Assembly: GCF_963259705.1 (NCBI RefSeq)
Contig: NC_081851.1
Coordinates: 9,825,645-9,889,644, forward strand
Source: Myotis daubentonii
Taxonomy: Eukaryota; Chordata; Mammalia; Chiroptera; Vespertilionidae
DNA: 64,000 nt
Direction of reading: 5' to 3'
Part shown: one piece after another, positions 46,655 through 58,413 of the stretch
Position numbering within the stretch: position 1 is the first letter of the stretch
How the letters are laid out: the number at the start of each line of letters is the position of its first letter
Program-made: the position numbers and the translations under genes
Notes under the pieces: generated by a model
Seen by the model: only the letters and a program-made list of their open reading frames with translations
Told to the model about the DNA's origin: nothing
Database searches by the model: none

Positions 46655-47740
46655 TGGAATGAAATCAAAACCACAAGATATCACCTCACATCTGTTCGAA
46701 TGGTTACTATAAAAAAAGAAAAAGAAAAAAAATAGCCCTGACCAGTTTGGCTTGGTGGTCAGAGCATCGGCCCATGAACCAAAGGGTTGCGGGTTTGATT
46801 TCCAGTCAAGGGCACGTACTTCAGTTGCAGGTTCCCCAGCACTTGGTAGGATTGTGTTCAGGAAGCAATCAATCCATGTGTCTCTCTCACATCAATGTTT
46901 CTCCCTCTCTCTCCCTCTCCTCTCTCCCTTCCACTGTCTCTAGCAACCAATGGAAAAAATATCTTCAGGTAAGGATTTATAAAATAAATAAATAATAATA
47001 AAATAAAAGGTAACAGGTGTTGGCAAGAATGTGGAGAAAGGAGACCCTTTGACATTGTTGGTGGGAATGTGAATTGGTGCAGCCACTACGGAAAACAGTA
47101 TGGAGGTTCCTCAAAAAATTAAAAATAAAACTACCCTATGACCCAGTGATTAGTCTGTTGAGTGTATACCCAAAGGAAATGAAATCAATACCGCAAAGAG
47201 ATATCTGCACCCCCGTGTCCATTGCAGCATCATTTGCAATAACAAGAAATGAAGACAACCTCAGTGTCTGTTGACAAGTGAATGGGTAAGAAATTGTGGT
47301 GTCCATATACAATGGAACATTATTCAGCCTTAAAAGGAAGGACATTTTGTCACTTGCAACAACATGGATGAACCTGGAAGATCTAATGTTATGTGGAATC
47401 AGCCAGACAAAGAAAGAAAACAGCTGCATGCCTCATTTATGTATGGAATCTAAAGAAATCAAATATACAGAGGCAGAGGGGGTGGTGGTGGTGAGCAGGC
47501 GAGAGCTGCGGGAAACAGGAGGTGCTGGTCAAAGGGAACTGAGTCACAGTGGTGGGGGATGAAGAAGTCTGCAGATCTAATGCAGTTAATAATCTTGTAT
47601 TGAATACTGGAAATCTGATAAATATGTACAAAGATCATGTTCCTTAGTTTGATTATAGTAACCATTTCACTATGCACATGTACATCAAAACATAATGTTC
47701 ACCTTAAATATATACAATTTTATTTTGAAAAATAATGCAC
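46655..47740 (+). mobile_element. Old L1 3' end, interrupted by Ves
   Basis: It starts near AAATCAAAACCACAAGATATCACC, is broken by a Ves SINE (46734-46975), then continues GGTGTTGGCAAGAATGTGGAG, TGGTGGGAATGTGAATTGGTGCAGCC and on through ATTATTCAGCCTTAAAAGGAAGG into the 3' UTR. The coding part has decayed. Confidence 0.88.
46734..46975 (+). mobile_element. Ves SINE
   Basis: GCCCTGACCAGTTTGGCTTGG head, GGTTTGATTTCCAGTCAAGGGCACG, CAGGAAGCAATCAATCC, CT-rich tail and CAATGGAAAAAATATCTTCAGG. It lies inside an old L1. Confidence 0.93.
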
Positions 47741-48554
47741 ATACATTTTTAAAAAGAAACATCTGCTGAATTGAACAAAAGTGAACATAATTGTACTTTC
47801 AGGCCTCACTGCATACTTCACTGTTAAATACTGACATAGCCTTTCTGGATGAAGATGGCTCTTCAGTATACAGAAAATTATAACTAGAATTTAATCAGCA
47901 ATTACCAAGTGGTCCCTCAAGAATCTTTCTTTCTTTTTTGTCTTCATTTCTAACTTCTCTTACCTTTATATCCACATATTTCTGGGCTCTTAGATTTAGA
48001 TGTTTGTTTCACTACTCACTAGGAAAATCGCTGCCATGTGACTCACAGGTCACAAACACCATCCATCCTCAACGCGGCCGAAAAGCATCTGAAATGAGTT
48101 AACTATTAAATTCCTAAACACTGTTTGGTTTCGGCTGTGACTAAGCATGGAAATTTCAGTCAAGTGGCACAATTTCCTGAAAGTTACATATAAGTGAAAA
48201 CAAGAGTTCTGCTGCATTACACTTAAAGCTTCAAACATTAACCATCAGAGCTTCTCTAAAAGTTAACTGAGTACAAAGAGGGCAAGTGATCTCTGAAAAC
48301 CCAGCTCCAATGACCCTGCGTGAGAAAAGCGAAGGAACGGAGGCAAGAGGCAGTTCTAATTTGCCAGAATTAGAATTAAGCGTTAGAACAATAATTGGAA
48401 TGAAGATCCGTATTCCCAAATGTACAAAAGAACTTTGCCGTTCTATGCAGCAATCACACCTGATGCAGCCAAGTGCGGGGCCTCTCACGGTAATGTCGCT
48501 ATGGAACAGCTTAGACCACAAGCCACTCTGACTGTAAGGGGTGAGGACACTCTT
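47741..48554. other. Unannotated DNA
   Basis: No gene; frames of up to 119 codons on both strands at 48231-48635 have no motif. Confidence 0.4.
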
Positions 48555-48767
48555 CAGGGGTGGGCAAACTTTTTGACTCGAGGGCCACATGGGTTCTTAA
48601 ACTGGACCAGAGGGCCGGAACAAAAGCACGGATGAAGTGTTTGTGTGAACTAATATAAATTCAAAGTAAACATCATTACATAAAAGGATACGGCCTTTTT
48701 TTTCAATAGTTTTATTCATTTCAAATGGGCCGCATCCGGCCCACTGGCCGTAGTTTGCCCACGGCTG
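48555..48767. mobile_element. Non-autonomous hAT element (MITE)
   Basis: Ends CAGGGGTGGGCAAACTTTTTG and GTAGTTTGCCCACGGCTG are inverted repeats starting CAG...CTG. The interior has GAGGGCCACATGGG, GAGGGCCGGAAC and GGGCCGCATCCGGCCC. The 8-bp flanks do not match well, so the target duplication has decayed. It has no transposase. Confidence 0.88.
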
Positions 48768-51031
48768 CTCTAGCTCTTCATCACTGTCTTTGTAGCTGTT
48801 GCTGTGTATTTTTTATCTAGTCCCTGCCTTCACTCCTCCTTCCCCATTGTATACTTATTACCTCCCCCTTACCCCTCACCCTCTCTCTTATTAATTATTA
48901 AAGTGGGTGCCCCAACAGGATCAGGGGAATCCAGTTAGGGTGAGAGGAAGCTTTTTAGGACCCACTGGCCCACGGTGGCCATTAGTCTACACTAGTCCTA
49001 ACTCACCGTCACTCTCAGGCGGGGCCCTGGGCCACAGAGACACTGTGCATCCTGTCTTTGTGAGGTGAGCCTTGGCCACATATGTTGATGACCTACTTTT
49101 TTCCCAGGCACTGGACTCCACCCTTCAAGAGTACAGTGGGAGAGACACACTTAATCCCGTTGTAATTCAGGGTCCTATTACACATGCAAAATACTGTGGA
49201 GGCACCATGCAGAGTCTAAGAAGCATCTTAGAGGGTCACAAAAAGATCCCTGGCAGCTGGCATTTAGGTTGAGACCTGGAGGAGAAGGTGGAGTTAGCAA
49301 GGCTAGGAGGAGAGTAGAAAGAAGATGGGAATGAGAGACAGGGGGGAGGCAACCAGCAAAAATAAAAGAAATGAAACTGGAGAGATGGGCGGGGATCGGT
49401 CATGACAGCCTGAGGTGTGTAGAGAGGTTAGACTCTATCGTGCTGGGGAGGGTATGCAGGGACATGGCATGCTGAGATGTGCTGTAAATGTCATCCTCTT
49501 TTACTAACATGGCAAACGGACTGGGGAAGAGCAAGACCCAAGAGAGATGGGTGATGAGGCTATAGCAGGGAGCCAGATTGATTCAATATTTATCAAATAA
49601 ATGTGAACTGAACTTCTGCAATATGCTAGGTAATCAGACTACTGGAAGCAAAATGGGCCCAGTTCATGCTCTCATGGAGCTACATCTATGGAAAGAGATA
49701 AGCATCACATAGGCGCACACGCTTCTGACCAAAACCCAATGAAGGCAAAGTATGGGCAGAACTGCAGGAATTCTCCAGCAGAAGGAACATGGGACATTTG
49801 GTGGGGGAGGGAGGCCAGTTGGGAAACGATGGTGGCATAAAATAAAGTGATGCCAGAGTGGGTGGAGATGTGATGATGATGATTGATTGTGGGAGGAGTT
49901 GAGAGAAGTGGAATCTTAGACACCTCAGTAGAGAGAGTGCCCCTGTCAGGGATGGAGGTGTAGAAGGCAGAGGTTACAATGAAGTGAGAAAGTCAGATTT
50001 AGACATATTGAATGTGAGGGGCCCTGAGACATTCAAACAGAGATGTTAATAAATAAGTGACTCTAAAGAGGCATCTGAAGGTTAGGAAGACTTTCTGCAC
50101 TGGGGGTGGGGAGGTGCAGATACACAAATAAATGAAACAAAAACCACAAGAATGGTTGTGATTTCCTAGGACGGTGCCTAACGAAAAAATTGCAAATGGC
50201 CCATAAGCTATCATAATGAAACCCCACATTTAAGAAATAAGGGACTCAGAAAGGGCAGCCTGAGAACAGGAGAAAAACTGAGTGATGTACCCTTCAAGTA
50301 GGATGGTGGCATCCTTGATCTCTATTAGAAGGGCATATAACTCCCATGGTCTTGTCTGGAATAATAATAGCAATGCACAATTCACCTTTCCCTCTCACTC
50401 CTGTTCCTCTTAAGCCAAATGACGGACATGTATAAGACGGTTGGCCAGGGTTTAGATATAGCTGGTGGAAACAGAGCCCAAGAAACCAATTGCTCCATGG
50501 ATGATACACCTACAGAGTGTGTCTTGGTCTTGCCAAATGAATAAATCCATCACTGGCTACACTGTGCACACTTATTTGCAAACTCATATACTTGTTTCTG
50601 TACTCAGATAATTCAGACCTTACATTTTATTTACTATTCTGAATAGTTAATATAAATTACTTAGGTGATTAGTGAAGAGTGGGAAAGTCAATTCCATGAA
50701 TAATTATTTCAACTATCTATTCTTATATATAAGCACCAACTATTTCACATATGAATTTATAAAACCAACAGGCCACAGAAGCAAAAATATCTACATACAA
50801 CCAAAAGCTGGGTCCTGCCATTCATTCATTTTGCTCACCTTTTTAATTGTCTCTGATCACTGTAATAAATACATTGTGAACTTTTCTACCTTGATCACCC
50901 AGCTGCCAAAATCAATTGCTGAGCTATTGCGTTCTGAGGATGCTCGTTTCAACTATTGCCAAACTTCTCAACCAACTGATTTCCTAAAACCACACCTGAC
51001 ATCATTCTAGGCCAAAGATATGATTCTCAGG
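48768..51031. other. Unannotated DNA with faint ancient repeats
   Basis: No gene. About 49580-49700 (TTTATCAAATAAATGTGAACTG, CAATATGCTAGGTAATCAG, CATGCTCTCATGGAGCTAC) resembles an ancient SINE/LINE tail. Otherwise it is unique sequence. Confidence 0.4.
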
Positions 51032-51254
51032 CAGTGGTTCTCAACCTTCCTAATGCCGCGACCCTTTAATACAGTTCCTCATGTTGTGGTGACCCCCAAT
51101 TTCATTGTTACAAATTGAACATAATTAAAGCATAGTGATTAATCACAAAAACAATATGTAATTATATATGTGTTTTCTGATGGTCTTAGGCGACCCCTGT
51201 GAAAGGGTCGTTCGACCCACAAAGTGGTTGCGACCCACAGGTTGAGAACCGCTG
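51032..51254 (-). mobile_element. SPIN non-autonomous hAT transposon, copy 3, internally deleted
   Basis: Termini CAGTGGTTCTCAACCTTCC and CAGGTTGAGAACCGCTG are intact. About 90 bases present in the other two copies are missing between GTGACCCCCAA and TTTCATTGTTAC. Flanks TTCTCAGG and GTCTAGAG are only half matched. The right flank overlaps the target site later used by the large L1. Confidence 0.95.
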
Positions 51255-51255
51255 G

Positions 51256-51272
51256 TCTAGAGACTGTATTTC
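51256..51272 (+). repeat. L1 target-site duplication, left copy
   Basis: TCTAGAGACTGTATTTC is repeated without mismatch at 58397-58413, on the other side of the L1. Confidence 0.97.
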
Positions 51273-51552
51273 TTTTTTTTTTTTTTTTTTATTGCTTAAA
51301 GTATTACAAAGGGTATTACATATGTATCCATTTTATCCCCCCGCCCTAGACAGTCCCCTAGCCTCCCCTATCACCCAGTGTCTTATGTCCATTGGTTATG
51401 CTTATATGCATGCATACAAGTCCTTTAGTTGATCTCTTACCCCACTACCTCCTGCCCCCCAACCCTCCCCGGCCTTCCCGCTGCAGTTTGACAATCTGTT
51501 TGAGGCAGCTCTGCCTCTGTATCTATTATTGTTCAAAAGTTTATAATGGTCT

Positions 51553-54500
51553 CTATTGTCCATGAATGAGTGAGATCATGTGGTATTTTTCCTTTATTGA
51601 CTGGCTTATTTCACTTAGCATAATGCTCTCCAGTTCCATCCATGACGTTGCAAATGGTAAGAGTTCCTTCCTTTTTACAGCAGCATAGTATTCCATCGTG
51701 TAGATGTACCACAGTTTTCTAATCCATTCATCTACTGATGGGCACTTAGGCTGTTTCCAGATCTTAGCTATGGTGAATTGTGCTGCTATGAACATAGGGG
51801 TGCATATATCCTTTCTGATTGGTGTTTCTGGTTTCTTGGGATATATTCCTAGAAGTGGGATCACAGGGTCAAATGGGAGTTCCATTTTCAGTTTTTTAAG
51901 GAAACTCCATACTGTCTTCCATAGTGGCTGCACCAGTCTGCATTCCCACCAGCAGTGCACAAGTGTTCCTTTTTCTCCACAACCTCTCCAGCACTTGTCG
52001 TTTGTTGATTTGTTGATGATAGCCAGTCTGACAGGTGTGAGATGGTACCTCATTGCTGTTTTGATTTGCATCTCTCGGATGATTAGTGACTTTGAGCATG
52101 TTTTCATATGTCTCTTGGCTTTCTGAATGTCCTCTTTTGAAAGGTGTCTATTTAGGTCCTTTGCCCATTTTTTGATTGGATTGTTTATCTTCCTTTTGTT
52201 AAGTTGTATGAGTTCCCTATAAATTTTGGAGATTAGGCCCTTATCAGATATGTCATTGGCAAATATGTTTTCCCACACAGTGGGTTTTCTCGTTGTTTTG
52301 TTGATGGTTTCTTTTGCTGTGCAGAAGCTTTTTATTTTGATGTAGTCCCATTTGTTCATTTTTTCTTTAGTTTCAAGTGCCCTAGGAGCTGTATCAGTGA
52401 AGAAATTGCTTCGGCATATGTCTGAGATTTTCTTGCCTTTGGATTCTTCTAGAATTTTTATGGTATCCTGTTGTACATTTAAGTCCTTTATCCATTTTGA
52501 GTTTATTTTTGTGTATGGTGTAAGTTGGTGGTCTAGTTTCATTTTCTTGCATATATCTGTCCAATTTTCCCAACACCATTTATTGAAGAGACTATCTTGG
52601 CTCCATTGTATGTTCTTGCCTCCTTTGTCAAATATTAATTGAGCATATTGGTTCGGGCCGATTTCTGGGCTCTCTATTCTATTCCATTGATCTATATGCC
52701 TATTCTTGTGCCAGTACCAGGCAGTTTTGAGAACAGTGGCTTTGTAATACAACTTGATATCTGGTATTGAGATCCCACCTACTTTGTTCTTTTTCAGGAT
52801 TGCTGCAGCTATTCGGGGTCTTCTTTTATTCCAGATGAATTTTTGGAAAGTTCGTTCTAGATCTCTGAAGTATGCTGTTGGTATTTTAATGGGAAGTGCG
52901 TTGAATTTATAGATTGCTTTGGGTAGTATGGACATTTTAATGATGTTGATTCTACCAATCCATGAACACGGTATGTTCTTCCATCTGTTTATGTCTTCCT
53001 CTATGTCTTTTTTCAACGTCCTGTAGTTTTCTGAGTAGAGGTCTTTTACCTCTTTAGTTAAGTTTATTCCTAGGTAGCTTAATTTTTTTGGTGCAATGGT
53101 AAACGGGACTGTTTTTATAATCTCTCTTTCTGAAAGTTCACTATTGGTATATAGAAATGCCTCAGATTTCTTGGGGTTAATTTTGTATCCTGCTACATTG
53201 CCAAATTCATGTATTAAGTCTAGTAGCTTTTTGATGGAATCTCTAGGGTTTTGTATGTATAATATCATGTCGTCTGCAAATAAGGACAGTTTTACTTCCT
53301 CTTTTCCAATTTGGATGCCTTTTATTTCTTCTTCTTGCCTAATTGCAATGGCTAACACTTCCAGTACTATGTTGAACAGGAGTGGTGAGAGGGGGCATCC
53401 CTGTCTTGTTCCTGTTCTTAGGGGAAATGGTGTTAGTTTTTGTCCGTTGAGTATGATGTTGGCTGTGGGCCTGTCATATATGGCTTTTATTATGTTGAGG
53501 TATGATCCTTCTACTCCCACCTTGCTGAGAGTTTTTATCAAAAATGGGTGTTGAATTTTGTCAAATGCTTTTTCTGCATCAATTGATATGACCATGTGGT
53601 TTTTTTCTTTCAATTTGTTTATGTGATGTATCACGTTTATTGATTTGCGGATATTGTACCATCCTTGCATCCCTGGGATAAATCCTACTTGGTCATGGTG
53701 TATGATCTTTCTGATGTACTGCTGGATCCGATTTGCTAAGATTTTGTTGAGGATTTTGGCATCTATGTTCATGAGGGATATTGGCCTGTAATTCTCTTTC
53801 ATTGTGTTGTCTTTACCTGGTTTTGGTATTAGGGTGATGCTGGCTTCATAGAATGAGCTTGGAAGTGTTCCTTCCTCTTGAATTTTTTGTAGTAGTCTGA
53901 GGAGGATAGGTTTTAGTTCTTCCTTGAATGTTTGGTAAAACTCCCCTGTGAAGCCATCTGGTCCTGGGCTTTTGTTTGATGGAAGCTTTTTGATGACTGC
54001 TTAAATTTCTTCCATAGTTATTGGCCTGTTGAGATTTTTAGATTCTTCCTGATTGAGTTTTGGAATGTTGTATTTTTCTAGGAATTTGTCCATTTCCTCC
54101 AGGTTGTCTAGTTTGTTGGAGTAAAGCTGTCCATAGTATTTTTTAACAATCATTTGTATTTCTGTGGGGTCTGTTGTTATTTCGCCTCTATCGTTTCTGA
54201 TTTTATTTATTTGGGTCCTCTCTCTCTGCTTCTTGGTGAGTCTGGCTAGAGGTTTATCAATCTTGTTTATCCTTTCAAAGAACCAGCTCTTGGTTTCATT
54301 GATTTTCTGTATTGTTTTTTTGGTCTCTATGTCATTTATTTCTGCTCTAATCTTTATTATCTCCTTCCTTCTGCTCACTCTGGGGTTTTCATGTTGCTGT
54401 CTTTCTAATTCTTTGAGTTGTAGAGTTAGATGATTTACTACCATTTTTTCTTGTTTTTTGAGATAGGCCTGTAGAGCTATAAACTTCCCTCTCAGGACTG

Positions 54501-55374
54501 CTTTCAATGTGTCCCATAGGTTTTGGATTGTTGTGTTTTCATTGTCATTCGTTTCCAGGATGTTTTTAATTTCTTCTTTGATCTCATTGGTAACCCAATC
54601 AATATTTAATAGCATGCTATTCAGCTTCCAGGTGTTTGTTTATTTTGGGTTGTTTTTATTGTAGTTTATTTCTAATATTATGCCAACGTGGTCTGCGAAG
54701 ACGCTTTTTATGATTTCAATCTTCTTGAATTTGGGGATACTTTGCTTGTGACCCAGTATGTGGTCTATTTTTGAATATGTCCCATGAGCACCTGAGAAGA
54801 ACGTATATTCTCTGGCTTTGGGGTGAAGTGTTCTGAAGATGTCTATTAAGTCCATCTGATCTAGTGAATCATTTAGGATTGCTATATCTTTGCTGGTTGT
54901 TTGTCTATAGGACTTATCCAGTGCTGTCAATGGTGTATTAAAGTCCCCTACTATGATTGTATTGTTGTCGATCTCTCCTTTGATATTTTCCAGGAGTTTT
55001 TTTATGAATTTGGGTGCTCCTACATTGGGTGCATATATGTTTACCAGGGTTATATCTTCTTGTTGTATTGATCCCTTTAGTATTATGAAGTGGCCTTCCT
55101 TATCTCTTGTTAAGGCCTTCACTTTGAGGTCTATTTTGTCCGATATAAGTATTGCTACCCCAGCTTTCTTTTCCTTTCCATTTGCCTGAAAGATATTTTT
55201 CCATCCTTTCACTTTCAGTCTGTGTGAGTCCCTTCTAATGAGGTGGGTTTCTTGTAGACAGCAGATGTATGGGTCATGTTTTTTTATCCATTCAGCCACT
55301 CGATGTCTTTTGGTTGGAGCATTTAGTCCGTTTACCTTTAAAGTTATTATTGAAAGGTACTTGTTTGTAGCCAT
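51553..55374 (-). pseudogene. L1 ORF2: full-length frame with two premature stops
   Basis: This encodes endonuclease and reverse transcriptase, in 1,274 codons including the normal stop. Endonuclease, codons 1 to about 240: MATNKYLSIITLKVNGL, QETH, VGDFNTPL, KIDHILG and FADHVG (Ser of the usual SDH is Ala). Codon 245 is TAA (54640-54642), where the related L1 copy has AAA. Codon 458 is TAA (54001-54003), where it has GAA. Reverse transcriptase: [12 protein letters not shown] and FADD at about codons 699-702. The C-terminal [18 protein letters not shown] fits CX3CX7HX4C. No frameshift was found: the three open segments share one frame and I translated the joins at both stops. Confidence 0.95.
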
Positions 55375-55423
55375 TTCTTTTTTTGTGTGGCTGTTTTCTT
55401 TCTGAACTTTTTATTTCTTATTT

Positions 55424-56398
55424 TTATATCAGTCCCTTTAGCATTCCTTGCAATGCTGGCTTGGTGGTGACAAACTCCCTTAGCCTTTTTTTGTCTGTGA
55501 AGCTTCTTATTTCCCCTTCAAGTTTGAATGATAGCCTTGCTGGATAGAGTATTCTTGGATTCAGTCCTTTGCTTTGCATCACTTTGTAAATTTCAGTCCA
55601 TTCTTTTCTGGCCTGGTGTGTTTCTGTTGAGAAGTCATTTGACAATCTAATGGGAGATCCCTTGTATGTAACTTTCCGTCTCTCTCTTGCAGCCTTTAAG
55701 ATTCTCTCTTTGTCCTGAACATTTGCCATGGTGATTATGATGTGTCTTGGTGTGGGTCTTTTCGGGTTCACCTTGTTTGGGACTCTCTGGGCTTGTGTGA
55801 CTTTTTTCTTCCCCAACTCAGGAAAGTTTTCTGATATTATTTCTTCGAGTAGGTTTTCTAATCCTTGTTCATCCTTCTGTTGTTCTGGTACTCCTATTAT
55901 TCGTATGTTGTTTCGTTTCATGTTGTCCCAAAGCTCCCTTAGGCTCTCCTCCTGTCTTTTAATTTTTTTCTCCAATTGCAGTACATTTTGGGTGTGTTTT
56001 GCTTCCTTGTCTTCTAATTCACTTATTCGGTCCTCTGCTTCTCCTAGTCTACTGTTGATACTTTCAATGGAGTTTTTCATTGCAGCTATATCACTCTTCA
56101 TTTCCTCTTGGGTCTTACTTAGGTTGTTGATTTTTTCATCTGTTTCTTCTAGCTTCTTCCATATGTTATCGATTTTTTCATCTGTTTCTTCTAGCTTCTT
56201 CCATATGTTATCGATTTTTTCATCTGTTTCTTCTTGCTTCTTGCAGAGGTTGTCGATTTTTTCCTCCATCCGGTTTATGCACTCTAGGATCCTTATTCTG
56301 AATTCTTTATCTGTCATGTTGCATGCCTCTGTATTACTTAGCTGCTTTTCTGGAGAGTCCTCCTTCTCTTTCCTTTGGGGGTTTCTTTGTCTACCCAT
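55424..56398 (-). CDS. L1 ORF1p, intact RNA-binding protein
   Basis: ORF1p forms trimers that bind L1 RNA in the cytoplasm. I start it at MGRQRNPQRKEK, which aligns with the start of the other L1; an in-frame ATG 18 bases upstream (56416) would add six residues. The protein is 324 residues. A basic N-terminus (to about 40) is followed by a coiled coil (about 40-150) in which a 14-residue unit EETDEKIDNIWKKL recurs in tandem, an RRM-like domain from NIRIIGVPE, and a C-terminal domain with VNPKRPTPRHIII, ILKAARERRKVTYKG and ARKEWTEIYKVMQ. No stop or shift is seen. ORF2 begins 49 bases downstream. Confidence 0.95.
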   Translation of the reverse strand: MGRQRNPQRKEKEDSPEKQLSNTEACNMTDKEFRIRILECINRMEEKIDNLCKKQEETDEKIDNIWKKLEETDEKIDNIWKKLEETDEKINNLSKTQEEMKSDIAAMKNSIESINSRLGEAEDRISELEDKEAKHTQNVLQLEKKIKRQEESLRELWDNMKRNNIRIIGVPEQQKDEQGLENLLEEIISENFPELGKKKVTQAQRVPNKVNPKRPTPRHIIITMANVQDKERILKAARERRKVTYKGSPIRLSNDFSTETHQARKEWTEIYKVMQSKGLNPRILYPARLSFKLEGEIRSFTDKKRLREFVTTKPALQGMLKGLI

Positions 56399-58396
56399 GT
56401 TTGATCTCACTGACATATCTAGACGTTGAGTTGTTCAGTGGTTGCTCCCTTGGTGGCAGTGACTCCTTGGTCTGTGGTTGCTCTTTGGGCGGTTGCGGTA
56501 GCAGCTGCTCTTCAGTTGTCAGCAGCTCCTCTGGTGGGTGCTGCTCACAGCTGTGGTGGCTCTTCTGGCTGGTGGGGCGAGGTTTCACGTACAGCTGCTG
56601 TTCCTCAGCAGAGGATGTGGTGCTCAGGAGGTTGCTGTTGCTTGGATCTGCTGCGTTGATTTAAAGGCACAAAATACAACACAACAAGGCACCACGTACC
56701 AGGCACTATACACAAATATATTTACGATATTAATAACCCCAAGTAAAGGTGACCACCTGAATTAAGAGAATTAGGGGATAAGGAAGAAGGAAGAGAAAAA
56801 GATAAAAGAGAGAAAGGAAAAGAAAAGTAGGGACCAAAAAAAGGGAGTGCAAAAATGAAATTGGGGAAAAGGAAGGGGGAAAATAAAAGCGAGAAAAGAA
56901 AAGAAAAAAAAAAGAGCGAAAAGAGAGAATGAAGTGGAAGAGGGGAAGAGACTTTTTATATGAGGAGAATACTCCTATAGAACAGCCATTAATCCCAACA
57001 AATTCCAGCAACAGCTCCCTGGATATGAATGCAAACTAGAAACAACCAATAATATAACGATGAAAATAGAATGGTGAACACTAATCCCAAAATAAAATAA
57101 AGAAAAAATAAAATGGCACTTTAAAAAATGGTAAAATGGTAGCAGTAATAATACTGGTTAAAAATAAGAAGGTAGTAATTAAAAGGGTAAAATCAGGTGA
57201 TGGAAAAAGAAGAAAAAAAAAAGAACAGAAAAAAAAAATAAAAAAAAAATTGGTTTCTTAGTTAAAAAGTGAAAAAAGAAAAAAAAATTGCAGTAGTGAA
57301 TGTCCTTCGTTTCTTCTATTCTTCAGTGTGGCTCGCCTTAGACCTTCCAGGTATTCAGGAGAGTGTTGAGATTCCCTGCGATATACTGTTCCTCTGTGTT
57401 GTAAACCACAGTCCTTATTTTAAAGCATGCCGCATTTATTTCCCAGACTGCCTTATTTTGTGTTTAGCAAAGAGTCAGTTTGTGGGTCAGCCTCTGGGTG
57501 GCAGTGTTCTGGGGTTGGCCTCTGAGGCTATAGGGCCTCTCTGTCGAGTGGAAGTTCACTGCCCAGAGCTGACTGCGTAGTAGTTAGTTACCGGCGCTAT
57601 GTTGTTGCTGGGATTGAAAATCCCCCTATAGGCCAGACCCTGTTAACTCCCAGGGACTGATCAGGTTATCTTAATCCTTGATCTCGTTCAGGGTGGAATC
57701 TGGGTGTGGCTGTGCTCCTTGCCTGGGGGCTGGGGGGAGGAGACTCACTCTCAGGAGCGGGTGGCTGCCCCAGTCCTGGCCTCAGGGGTGTCTCAGCACT
57801 CAATTCACTACCACCTCTACCGGCTCCCCCTCTTTCCCCAGTCTCTCCCCAGATTCCACTCCTCAGCACACTCTCCCTCTCTTCAGCACAGGTGAGTGTC
57901 TGTATCCGAAATGTCCCATGAACAGGATTCAGTGTAAACAAACAAACAAATGCCGGCCGCGGAAACGGGGAAGGCTTGGTTTCTGTAAGCTTCTTCTCTT
58001 ACCGGGACTGCATGGTCAGGTCAGCTCTTCAGGCTGCCCCCTTTAGGCTCAGTCCTCCGTGATCACAGAACCCAGCTCTCAATTTCCCTGGAGGCGCCAG
58101 GAATCCCGCAGTTCTCCTTTCCCCCGTCAGGGGCTGTGCCTGTCCCAAAGGACGCGGCTGTCTGCCACGCGGTCTCCCTCCGACTCTCTGGGCTCAGAGG
58201 TCAGGCAAACTTTCCTGCCCAAATCCCTGGTTTTTTTTTACCTTTCCAGGGGAGTTCTGCTCTTCCCGGCTGCAAACCCTCTCACCAGCTGAGCAATTTC
58301 GCCAATTCGGTGTGAGTGTTACTAGCTTCAGCTTCCATTTGCTCCGGGACACGACCTGGGACACGTCTGCCTATATCGCCGCCATCTTGGTTCTCC
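56399..58396 (-). promoter_or_regulatory. L1 5' UTR / internal promoter
   Basis: About 2 kb upstream of ORF1. The distal part (57640-58396) is GC-richer. The middle (56760-57300) is purine/A-rich on the plus strand. The first bases carry a YY1-type site. The proximal part, near 56420-56660, keeps an open reading frame rich in Gln/Pro/Glu on the sense strand (65 codons, 56391-56588), probably by chance. L1 transcription normally starts at the 5' end from such an internal RNA polymerase II promoter. Confidence 0.75.
58377..58390 (-). promoter_or_regulatory. YY1-type site at the L1 5' terminus
   Basis: CCAAGATGGCGGCG on the minus strand lies 6 bases from the L1 start. A YY1 site at this position is known to set the transcription start of human L1; the same arrangement here implies the L1 is complete at its 5' end. 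Confidence 0.7.
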
Positions 58397-58413
58397 TCTA
58401 GAGACTGTATTTC
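58397..58413 (+). repeat. L1 target-site duplication, right copy
   Basis: TCTAGAGACTGTATTTC, identical to 51256-51272. Confidence 0.97.

Larger units (their letters stand above)
51273..58396 (-). mobile_element. Full-length L1 retrotransposon, 7.1 kb, near-intact
   Basis: The minus-strand order is: 5' terminus GGAGAACCAAGATGGCGGCG at 58396, a 2-kb 5' UTR, ORF1 (56398-55424), a 49-base spacer, ORF2 (55374-51553), a 280-base G-rich 3' UTR and an A18 tail (51290-51273). The perfect 17-bp target duplication and lack of internal insertions indicate recent arrival. ORF1 is open; ORF2 is in one frame from end to end with two TAA codons. It is therefore probably dead for self-mobilisation, but may still make ORF1p and a protein limited to the endonuclease domain. 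Confidence 0.97.

Noticed and set aside
51256..51262. TCTAGAG as a shared target duplication proving SPIN copy 3 and the L1 inserted together
   Set aside because: The SPIN left flank does not match it; the overlap only shows neighbouring insertion sites.
55728..56429. A 233-codon plus-strand frame
   Set aside because: It is the antisense of L1 ORF1; its Ser/Phe/Leu-rich product mirrors the Lys/Glu-rich coding strand.
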